DNA from: Elephas maximus indicus
Taxonomy: Eukaryota; Chordata; Mammalia; Proboscidea; Elephantidae
NCBI RefSeq assembly: GCF_024166365.1
Contig: NC_064843.1
Coordinates: forward strand, 61,590,532 to 61,654,531
Direction of reading: 5' to 3'
Length of the DNA: 64,000 nt
A program made the position numbers and the translations under genes. Below are positions 22,336-32,960 of the stretch, one piece after another. Numbering within the stretch: position 1 is the stretch's first letter; every line of letters begins with the position of its first letter. Below the pieces are notes generated by a model that had not been told where the DNA came from, searched no databases, and saw nothing but the letters and a program-made list of their open reading frames with translations.

Positions 22336-25013
22336 TGAAATGAATGGCTGCATGCCCTACCCTCATGGGATTTATGAGATGGTCTTGAGCTATACAGGTG
22401 AGTTGTGGGTACAGCAGGACATGAGTTTTAACGTCTGAATTGGGCTTCAAGTGAGTACCCAGCTTTGGGTCACTGGGATGAAGAGCAGAATCAAGCTAAG
22501 TGGCCTTCAGATTCCCATTTACAGGTTCTTCTTTTCTTCTCTGTAGTGGTCCCTTTCCTCTGGGATTCTTGGGTCTGCTAACATCCCCTGGCCAGGGGGC
22601 TCACGACCTTAGAAAGCTGCACGTCCAGATGTTAGAGGGCTTTGGCATTAACTGAAGTCTGGTTGCTTCTCTAGCTACTTCTCTGAGCCCTAGGGATGTA
22701 GCTAGGGAACACGGTATCCTTAACTACCACATGAGCCCGGGGCACACACCAGCCGCAGGCTCTTCTGAAAGGTACTTGTGCAGCAGTGGCCAGGTGGCAA
22801 GTATGCCCTTCCTGCTTCTGCCTGAGACGAGGGCTATGGGGTAGACCCTTCCCACTTGAGTCCTTGCAGGGTGGCTCTCCTCACCCACAGGCAACTCCAT
22901 GGAAAAGACAGTCCTGTTCATAAGAAGATGCCACAGAGCAATGGCACAGGTAAGGGGCCATGCGCTGGAGGAGGTGTGTGGACACAGTCCGGTGTGGCTT
23001 TGTGGGGTGTGTATCTGCATCTTTTATTGTCACTTACATTGTTGCAGTGGTCACACTGGGCTCTGCCTGTTCTTAGCACTCTGTACAACGATGCTACTAG
23101 GTTTCTTACACTCTGAGACTGAATTTTGCTCACGTTGATGCTATAAATACATTTTTGCCCCCACAGGTGACTGGCTTCTTTCTTATTTTTAAAGGATTTT
23201 TTTTTTTCAGCCTTAGAAGGACTTTAAAGGCTAGCACGAGAAAAGGAGGTAGCTTTTCTCTTTATTATGCTGTTCAGATATTAGCTTCCTGGGTATCGTT
23301 CTAAATCCTCTAGAGAAGGACATTATAAAGTGTCCTTCCTTCTTCCCGCCAGAAGACCGAGGTACTAGTAAGGCAGGCTGCACTGGGCCTCGGCTTTGGT
23401 TTGGCAGTCACTAGACAGGAATCCATGCAAATCACGGAGTCTTCCAGGAGCCCACCTCATGGCTGAGGCTTTATGTGTGCCACCTGCGAGAACAAGAAGC
23501 ACCTGAGCCCACAGCCATGCTTCACAAGCAACATAAACCTGGGAATTCAGAGCTCCAGGTTCTTCTGGAACAAATTCTGAAGGTTATTTCAAATAAGCTT
23601 TAATTAAGAATGATTTCCAAAAACTGTCTCTAAGGAAATTCTTGGTATCTGCCGGCCATCTCTTGGTAACTGCCGAGGTGTTCCCCAGGGCTGTAATCAA
23701 CAGCAGGCAGGGGAAAGATGCCACTTGCACCTCAAACCATGTGTGGATTGGGAAACTGAGCTAACATTATGTCACGTTTCATAGAAAAAGCAGCATCTTC
23801 AAGTTCTTTCAAAGAAAAAATTAAACGTAATGTCAGCGTTTCATAATGAACACTCTTGGCTGGGTCTCTTCCTACACTGAGGTGCCCTAACGGCCCAGTC
23901 TCCCCACAGGCTTAGGGTTAGGATGGCCCCCCTGCTGGGCTGGAGAGCAGAGGCTTCTTCCACTCTGCCCTTTCCACATCCACTTTCCCCATCTTACTCA
24001 TCTTGTCCGTGAGCCTGCCAGCTCTCAGAGGTCTCAGTCCTCAGGCAACATGGGAAAGTTAAGTCACCTGCAGGGCACTCGTTAAAACATTTAATGCATA
24101 TTAGGTGAGTTTTCACTCTTTTCCAGACCCACAAGGCAGACAGCACACTTTTCTCAGAGAAATCTCAACCTGACTGATCCAAACCATTGACTAAGTCTTT
24201 TTTTAACTGTATTTTTTGTCATGTAGTTATACACTGGCACTACTAATTTGGCCTTATTAACCAATAGCCTTTTTTGGGGGGTGACATCATTTCATGAGTG
24301 CCTGCCTGAATTCTCCAACAAGAACGCAAGGCCCCCAAGGAAGGAGAGACGTGGCCTGCTCCAGGTCTCAGGGCCTGCTGTAGCCTTCAAGCCCCAGCCC
24401 AGCCCTGCTAGGTGGTGGCTGTCGGAGGGCCAGTTCAGAGAAGGCACAAGCCTGCTGGTCACATCTGGCAGGTCACGTTGTTTTCTAGCTGATCACATGG
24501 AACAAATGTTTGTCCCATCCCTGTCTTCCTCCTTCCAGAGCCAACACAGAAAAGAGTCAAACAGTTTTACGAGGACAAAGGGATAAATAAGCATGAGGAA
24601 AATGTGGCACTAAACAGGTCAATTTCTGATTCTCTGAAACCAATACCATTTACCAGGGCACCTTGAATTGAGTTTTGGGTTTTTCAAAACTCCATTATCC
24701 AGTTTGTGGATTAACCAGGCTCCTGGCTTCCCCACCTTCCCTCACAACCAGTTCTGGCCATATTTGCTCATCACTGGCCCATTTTCACTAAGCGACCGGG
24801 AAGGGAGGGGGGACAGGTGAAACACAATTACAGGTGTTTGTTTTGCATCTTGCATCAGGCCCTACACACTGTTGTGGTCTAGATACACCTGTATCGCATA
24901 AAGCACCGTCAGACTCTTTTCTGTCCATCTTTCCTTTTTATCCCTGTTGCATATGTCAGAGCAAAGAAGTTATACGCCTTGTTCTCTAAAGAATCTGGGG
25001 TCCATTATAGATA
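22336..25013. other. Single-copy non-coding region with one weak candidate exon
   Basis: At 22870-22949 a plus-strand segment is bounded by ...GAGTCCTTGCAG and GTAAGG, with two open phases, but neither peptide is recognised. A long T run followed by CAG at about 23198-23210 resembles an acceptor without a partner. Nothing else was identified. Confidence 0.35.
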
Positions 25014-25041
25014 GAACACACACACACACACACACACACAC
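25014..25041. repeat. (AC)n microsatellite
   Basis: An uninterrupted dinucleotide repeat of about 14 units. Confidence 0.95.
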
Positions 25042-25139
25042 GGGATAAAGACAATGCTAAGAAGAGTCAAGGTATAAGGAATGACAAGTCAGATGTCACT
25101 GAGATGAGGACCTAAACATTAAAGAGGTGTACTGATTTA

Positions 25140-25305
25140 CAACAGTCTAGCTGCACATTAAAATTCCCTCAGGAGTTTTGGGAAAATTCCCCCTGCCTGG
25201 GCAACACCCCAGGCCCCGTAACCTTCTGCCATTAGACCCAGGTACCGGTAGTTTTTAAAGCTTCACATGTGCTTCGGACATGCAGCCAAAGTTAGCACCA
25301 CTGGG
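25140..25305. mobile_element. MER5-like hAT-Charlie DNA transposon
   Basis: AGCTGCACATTAAAATTCCC, the CCCAGGCCCC centre, GGTAGTTTTTAAAGCTTC and the mirrored end GTTAGCACCACTGGGTT fit the MER5 layout. Confidence 0.55.
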
Positions 25306-25659
25306 TTCGGGTGATGGGATTATGGGTGCTTTACAACTTCGAACCACTCCACTAGTCGATCCTCTTTTCAAGAAGAACAAATCTTAGATAAACAAATACA
25401 TAAAGCGAAGGGGATCAGAACCGAGCAGGTAATGTGGGCGGGAAGACTGGGGCTGGGTGTGGAAGCCATTGCTGGGGTGCAGCAAACACCTACGTAGGGC
25501 TGTCTACACAGGGCTGTCTGCAGGATCTGTGGCAACGCCTGGCCCAGCTACAGCCAAGTGCTGAAGTTGCTGGCTGAGGTGGCTCCTCAACAGACAGAAC
25601 TTGCAGTTAAGGAAAACTTCAGTGGAGACAGAACTTGGGCAGGTGGGAGATGACAATGG

Positions 25660-25860
25660 TACCACAGCCAACGTTTGCACGGGGATTCCTGTGGGCCAGG
25701 CCCTTCAAGGAAGATGAGACCCACTTTGCAAAGTCAGACATTGAGCCGCAGGCAGAGTGGCAGTAACTTGGCTGAGGTCACTGGCCAGAGAGCAGAAGGG
25801 CAGGTGCTGACCCAGGTTGTCTGACTGTAGCCAGCCTCCTCCCGTGCCCTCATCCTGACT
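25660..25860 (-). mobile_element. MIR SINE
   Basis: The plus strand shows GTAACTTGGCTGAGGTCACT, GGTGCTGACCCAGGTTGTCT and GACTGTAGCC, the reverse complement of the MIR core and its tRNA-like head. Confidence 0.75.
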
Positions 25861-26795
25861 CCAAGAAGCCTTGAAGGCAGCAGGGGAGGCCAGCACAATG
25901 GGAAGGGATCTGGGGAGCCCTGCCAGTGTTGAGCAAGAAAGGACAGGGAGAGAGTGGTATCTTAGAAAGATTAGAGTGGTCGTGTGCGAGGAAGATGAGC
26001 GAGAGAGGGCAAACCTGAGCTGTATGCATACTGAGAGAGGAAACTTGGAGAACACCCTGGCAAGAGTATATGGAGGGTCAAAGGCTTGCGATAAGTACGG
26101 CAGCCTGCCTTCACTCCAGGATACAGTGGGGGTGCGTGGGCTCTGGGCCAGGATCCTGGCTATGTTTCTGGTGCTGCTCAAATGCCAGAAGCCCCTCCAA
26201 GCCTTGGGATGTCTTGCTTGACCCCTGGTGCCTGATGGAGTAGTGGGTACATGATAGGCTGATGATGTGTCTTGTGGAATAAGCATATTCTGGGTGTCAC
26301 TTCCCTCATCTGTTTGGCGTGGCTGGTTGAAGGAGGGAGTAAGAGGACTCCTTAAAGGATCCCACAGCCATCACAACTGCTCGGAAGCCAAATGACGATT
26401 GCAACTACATCGGTGTGATCAGAGATGAATTTATAAACTGTCACCTTAATAGGTCTCATCAGTAATCATCACACCAAGTACTGAGTTTCTGGTAAAGTTA
26501 ATGTCTTTCTCAAAGCTTACTTCTTACATCATGAAGACCTGAAGAGTAAGAATGAGAAAGGTACCTTTTCCTTGAGCGGGCTATTTGGAAAACACAGACT
26601 GTATTTGTTCCTATCCTTATCGCTTTCAGAGAGGCTGTGTGGTTTATTCGGATTGAGCAGCTCTCTCTGGCCATCACTCTGTGTGCAACGTTTGATGACA
26701 GCCTACCGAGGAAGTGGTGACCATCTGAGTGTTGAACAATGCACTGTACCAGCACTGACTCCACTTTGTGCAAGAGAGAAGATTGTGGAATGAGG
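25861..26795. other. Single-copy non-coding region
   Basis: A 193-codon minus frame (25705-26286) overlaps the MIR and shows no recognisable domain. No other feature was seen. Confidence 0.4.
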
Positions 26796-26945
26796 GGCAA
26801 GGCTTGGGGTTGGTCCTGGTTCCAACTTGCTGATGATCTTTGGCTGTCCCGTTAGGGCTTGGCCTTCTGCTTACTCAAAAATAATGTGAAGCAGTTAGCC
26901 CTGATATTTCCTAAGGTCCCTTCTAGCTCTATACAATGTTCCATG
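26796..26945 (+). mobile_element. Probable MIR SINE, diverged
   Basis: TGGTTCCAACTTGCTGATGATCTTTGGC and the downstream CCTAAGGTCCCTTCTAGCTCT match the MIR plan: core, then the conserved TCCCTTCCAGCTCT end. Confidence 0.5.
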
Positions 26946-29287
26946 CTGGTTTCACCAAAGTTATGAGGAAGATGCACACATAGGAAGTGCTGCCCATCAG
27001 AACCTTAACTGACCACTTTAACAGAAAGAGAGGATTCGTCTAGAACATGACCACCCTTTCAATGAATGGGGGAATCTTTTCTGGGATAGGGTTAGGGCTT
27101 ACCTTGTGTTGTTTCTGGGGATTAACTTGATTACTAACTGTTCAGTGAAACAGCCAATGAAAAATTCTTATTGGGACATGTTTACCTTTGGTTTGCAGTT
27201 TTACAAGGAGAATTTATCGGCCACTAGAAAGAGTCAGTGACACCAGACAGGGTCTTTTGGTAAAGCTTCCGTGATGATTTTGTTGTTACAAAAAAAAATT
27301 TTGTAAAAGTCTTTCCTGTTAGGTAGGTGAGCGGCATCCACACAATTGCTGAGTGTGAAAGATGAAGGTCTGTAACTTTGTGAAGCGGCATTACCAACAG
27401 CAACATCCTAAAACTGACTGAGGCTACTCTGATTTAAGCTCCAAATATGACCTACATTGCAAGCGGCACGATCTGAGGGAGACTAGTGCAGAATTCTCTC
27501 CCCCTGGTTCCTAAGTCCTGGAGCCTTTACAATTCTGCCTGCCATGAAGGAGGAAGCATCGCTGACCACCTCTTGGAGAACTCAAATTCTATGTTTACGT
27601 AGGGCTAACAAACAAACAAAGATTTGTGCTCCCTCTGCTGGCTCTCTGCAGCAATATTAAAGTAGACGTAAACCTAAACAGTGCTGGCATCTTGAGCAAA
27701 TGTGGTCAAACGAGGTATACCACTCACTTAACGTGGTTAGACATTCCTGGGGGAAAACCCATCTTTACCAACTTCACACCAAGGTACTTGGAAATCCCTG
27801 AAATTAGACACACCGATAATTCTTGACTACCAAATTGCTGGCTGTGGCGTAATAATAATTACAGGATTTAGTTATCAACAGGCACAAGTGGGTTCTGCCA
27901 AGATTTTAAAAGTTGACACACAATCTTTAAAGCAGTTCTGGAAAATCTCTAGTCCAGCTAAGTTTCTTTTTTTGTTCTAAAAGCACGGCTTACGAAAAGT
28001 AAAGATTTATACTATTTATATCCCTTCTGATAATGTCAAACATTAGACTTGATTTTCCAAATCATTAGCATGCAGAAGAATGACCTCATGGTGAACAGAT
28101 GCACTTGGCTGTGAGCTGCAGTGATTACATCAGTCCCTCCCAACAGTCAAGGGTGCTCACAACAGTTAACCCTTTAAAGGTCTCTCTGTGGCCCCCTCTC
28201 CTTAGTAACATGCTTGAAAATGCAAACTTAGTCTTCTCTCTCTGTATTTCTCTCTCTCTCACACACACATACATACATACATATATATATATATATAATT
28301 TAAGTGCAGCTACTGGTTACCTTTTAGATATTTAGATATTGCTGGTCAAGAAAGGAAGGTAAACTACTGGGCTAGGTGAAAAGGCAGTTCAAACACTTAT
28401 TATACTCTGGGAATCACCAATACAAGCATAGATGGAATAGATATAGGGTAGACGGTACAAAAAAAATAATAATAAAAAAAAATTTTTTTTTTAGATGGTA
28501 TTCTGAAGTAGCATTTTCTGATTGGGAAAACAGATCTCTTTTTTGTTTTAAAAAGCTCTTTTTAAAAAGCAAAGCACCCCATGCATTAGCCTAACAACAA
28601 AAGGCCCTGCATCCTCACTGGGGGTTGATGGTTCACCATGAAGGAAGGGCGTTTACCCAGCCAACCTGCCCTTGATGGCTGCCTTGGGTGGGTAGAGAGT
28701 CTGTGGCAGAGGGTGTGTTCCAACAGTGGCATCTCGGGGCACAGGCACACTCACTTAGCACATGTCTTACTCTGAGCTAGCAAGGAAAGGCTAGCTGCTA
28801 TCAGGTCCTCCCTCTAAGAAAGGGGAGCTACATGCTGCACTCTGGCTTGCTGTTACACATACAGCATGGAGCGAATACAGCGCTAAGGTGGCTCTCCTTC
28901 CACATGAATGATAAAGATCCTTGTTGGAAGGATATAAAGCAAACCTCAGAGCCCCTAATTCCTCAGATTGTGCATATGCATGTGACCAGGGAGCCCAGGG
29001 CCCTGCTTTGATGACTCTGATAGCCAGAGATGGTCTGATTGGGCCCTATGTGCACTGTGGGAGTTTACGTGGCTCAGGGTCAATTCTTGCAGTTGGCTTG
29101 TTGCTTGGAAGAGCAGACTTAGCCTCAATTTCTTGGCAAGCTTATGTGGGCTTCAGTGTGCTTGTCCCAAGTAAATAAAAAATACTAAGAAAAAAAAGAA
29201 AAATGTTTTCATCTGTAAAAGTGGTAACAGACAGAGATAAAGATTCCTGGAAAGCAAGACCAGTATTTAAACAAGAGAAGGGTGTGG
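26946..29287. other. Single-copy non-coding region flanking the satellite
   Basis: Contains simple repeats (28233-28298) and an A9/T10 palindrome-like run near 28471-28492. No exon was supported. The last 100 bases before the array are A-rich. Confidence 0.45.
28233..28298. repeat. Compound simple repeat (TC)n(CA)n(CATA)n(TA)n
   Basis: Four dinucleotide or tetranucleotide runs follow one another, with a short break at about 28244-28250. Confidence 0.9.
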
Positions 29288-32200
29288 TTCTGAAAACGCG
29301 CCTGCATACAGTGCTGAAAAAGCACCTGTATACACTGCTGAAATGTGCCCATATACTGTGCAGAAAACGCGCCTGTATACATACAGTGCTGAAAACATCT
29401 GTATACACTGCCGACAACGCACCCGCGTACACTGCCGACAACGCGCCCGCGTACACTGCCGAAAACGCGCCCGCGTACGGTGCCGAAAACGCGCACCTAT
29501 ACACTGCCCAAAACTCGTCCCTATACACTGCCGAAAACGCGGCCCATACACTGTCAAAAACGCGCCCGCATACACTGCCGAAAACGCACCCCTATACGCT
29601 GCCGAAAACGTGCCCGCATACACTGCCGAAAACGCACCCCTATACACTGCCGAAAACGTGCCCACATACACTGCCGAAAACGCACCCCTATACGCTGCCG
29701 AAAACGTGCCCGCATACACTGCCGAAAACGCACCCCTATACACTGCCGAAAACGCGCCCCTATACACTGCCAAAAACGTGCCCGCATACACTGCCGAAAA
29801 CGCACCCCTATACGCTGCCGAAAACGTGCCCGCATACACTGCCGAAAACACACCCCTATACACTGCCGAAAACGTGCCCGCATACACTGCCGAAAACGCA
29901 CCCCTATACGCTGCCGAAAACGTGCCCGCATACACTGCCGAAAACGCACCCCTATACACTGCCGAAAACGCGCCCCTATACACTGCCGAAAACGCGCCCC
30001 GATACACTGCCGAAAACGCGCACCTATACACTGCCGAAAATGCGCCCCTATACACTGCCGAAAACGCGCCCCTATACACTGCCGAAAACGTGCCCGCATA
30101 CACTGCCGAAAACGCACCCCTATACACTGCCGAAAACGCGCCCCTATACACTGCCGAAAACGCGCCCCGATACACTGCCGAAAACGCGCCCCTATACACT
30201 GCCGAAAACGTGCCTGCATACACTGCCCAAAACTCGTCCCTATACACTGCCGAAAACGCGGCCCATACACTGCCGAAAACGCGCCTGCATACACTGCCGA
30301 AAACGCACCCCTATATGCTGCCGAAAACGCGCCCGCATACACTGCCGAAAACGCACCCCTATACACTGCCGAAAACGTGCACCTATACACTGCCGAAAAC
30401 GCACCCCTATACACTGCCGAAAACGCGCCCCTATACACTGCCGAAAACGCGCCCCGATACACTGCCGAAACGCGCCCCTATACACTGCCGAAAACGCGCC
30501 CCTATACACTGCCGAAAACGCGCCCCTATACACTGCCGAAAACGTGCCTGCATACACTGCCCAAAACTCGTCCCTATACACTGCCGAAAACGCGGCCCAT
30601 ACACTGCCGAAAACGCGCCCGCATACACTGCCGAAAACGCACCCCTATACGCTGCCGAAAACGCGCCCGCATACACTGCCGAAAACGCACCCCTATACAC
30701 TGCCGAAAACGTGCACCTATACACTGCCGAAAACGCACCCCTATACACTGCCGAAAACGCACCCCTATACACTGCCGAAAACGTGCCCGCATACACTGCC
30801 GAAAACGCACCCCTATACACTGCCGAAAACGTGCCCGCATACACTGCCGAAAACGCACCCCTATACACTGCCGAAAACGTGCCCGCATACACTGCCGAAA
30901 ACGCACCCCTATACACTGCCGAAAACGCACCCCTATACACTGCCGAAAACGTGCCTGCATACACTGCCCAAAACTCGTCCCTATACACTGCCGAAAACGC
31001 GGCCCATACACTGCCGAAAACGCGCCCGCATACACTGCCGAAAACGCACCCCTATACGCTGCCGAAAACGTGCCCGCATACACTGCCAAAAACGCGCCCC
31101 TATACACTGCCGAAAACGCGCCCCTATACACTGCCGAAAACATGCCCGCATACACTGCCGAAAACGCGCACCTATACACTGCCGAAAACATGCACGCATA
31201 CACTGCCGAAAAAGCACCCCTATACACGGCCGAAAACGTGCCCACATACACTGCCCAAAACTCGACCCCATACACTGCCGAAAACGCGGCCCATACACTG
31301 CCGAAAACACGCCCGCATACACTGCCGAAAACGCACCCCAATACGCTGCCGAAAACGTACCCGCATACACTGCCGAAAACGCACCCCTATACACTGCCGA
31401 AAACGCGCCCCTAGACACTGCCGAAAACGCGCCCCTATACACTGCCGAAAACGCGCCCCTATACACTGCCGAAAACGTGCCCACATACACTGCCCAAAAC
31501 TCGCCCCTATACACTGCCGAAAACGCGGCCCATACACTGCCGAAAACACGCCCGCATACACTGCCGAAAACGCACCCCAATACGCGGCCGAAAACGTACC
31601 CGCATACACTGCCGAAAACGCACCCCTATACACTGCCGAAAACGCGCCCGCATACACTGCCGAAAACGCGCACCTATATACTGCCGAAAACGCGCCCCTA
31701 GACACTGCCGAAAACGCGCCCCTATACACTGCCGAAAACGCGCCCCTATACACTGCCGAAAACGCGCCCCTATACACTGCCGAAAACGCGCCCCTATACA
31801 CTGCCGAAAACGCGCCCCTATACACTGCCGAAAACGCGCCCCTATACACTGCCGAAAACGCGCCCCTATACACTGCCGAAAACGCGCCCCTATACACTGC
31901 CGAAAACGTGCCCGCATACACTGCCGAAAACGCGCACCTATATACTGCCGAAAACGCGCCCCATACACTGCCGAAAACGCACCCCTATACACTGCCGAAA
32001 AGGCGCCCCTATACACTGCCGAAAACGTGCCCGCATACACTGCCGAAAACGCGCACCTATACACTGCCGAAAACGTGCCCGCATACACTGCCGAAAACGC
32101 GCACCTATACACTGCCGAAAACGTGCCCGCATACACTGCTGAAAACGCACCCCTATACACTGCTGAAAATGCGCCCGCATACACTGCCGAAAACGCGCAC

Positions 32201-32960
32201 CTATACACTGCCGAAAATGCGCCCGCATACACTGCCGAAAACATGCCCGCATACACTGCTGAAAACGCACCCCTATACACTGCCGAAAATGCGCCCGCAT
32301 ACACTGCCGAAAACGTGCACCTATACACTGCCGAAAACATGCCCGCATACACTGCCGAAAACGCGCCCCTATACACTGCCGAAAACGCGCCCGTATACAC
32401 TGCCGAAAACGCGCCCCTATACACTGCCGAAAACTTGCCCGCATACACTGCTGAAAACGCACCCCTATACACTGCTGAAAATGCGCCCGCATACACTGCC
32501 GAAAACGCGCACCTATACACTGCCGAAAACGCGCCCCTATACACTGCCGAAAACGTGCCCGCATACACTGCCGAAAACGCGCACCTATACACTGCTGAAA
32601 ACGTGCCCGCACACACTGCCGAAAACACGCCCCTATACACTGCCGAAAACGTGCACCTATACACTGCTGAAAACGCACCCCTATACACTGCTGAAAATGC
32701 GCCCGCATACACTGCCGAAAACGCGCAACTATACACTGCCGAAAACTTGCCCGCATACACTGCCGAAAGCGCGCCCCTATACACTGCCGAAAACATGCCC
32801 CTATACACTGCTGAAAACGCACCCCTATACACTGCTGAAAATGCGCCCGCATACACTGCCGAAAGCGCGCCCACGTAAAGTGCTGAAAACGTGCCCGCAT
32901 ACACTGCCGAAATGTGCCTGTATACAGTGCAGAAAATGCACCCCTATACACTGCTGAAAA
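29288..32960. repeat. 24-bp CpG-rich satellite block (block B), about 150 units
   Basis: A typical unit is 31758-31781: GAAAACGCGCCCC, then TATACACTGCC. Each standard unit holds three CpGs. Units are 24 bp, so the three plus frames give three different octapeptide repeats (AENAPLYT, PKTRPYTL, RKRAPIHC), and a 23-bp variant unit switches frame. This explains plus frames of up to 1,204 codons and minus frames of up to 465. The first units (29288-29412) are irregular, about 22 to 28 bp, and some resemble the next block. Low-complexity readings, absence of introns or a domain, and openness on both strands argue against a gene. Confidence 0.95.
29538..31530. repeat. Higher-order repeats within block B
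   Basis: A private 23-bp variant unit containing CGCGGCCCA recurs at 29538, 30257, 30591, 30998, 31285 and 31524. Spacings are 719, 334, 407, 287 and 239 bp. Four of the five equal n x 24 + 23 (n = 29, 16, 11, 9). The 334 spacing equals 13 x 24 + 22 and contains one further unit missing a base near 30468. Each marker is preceded by a CCCAAAACTCG unit, so a two- to three-unit cassette has been copied together. Confidence 0.85.

Noticed and set aside
25014-28298. Simple repeats as part of the satellite system
   Set aside because: Ordinary (AC)n and (TA)n microsatellites with no unit shared with the arrays.
29203-32957. Plus-strand frames of 644 to 1,204 codons as a repetitive (mucin-like) protein gene
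   Set aside because: Three different octapeptide readings of the same 24-bp unit are open at once, and minus frames are open too. Openness follows from the unit, not from selection.
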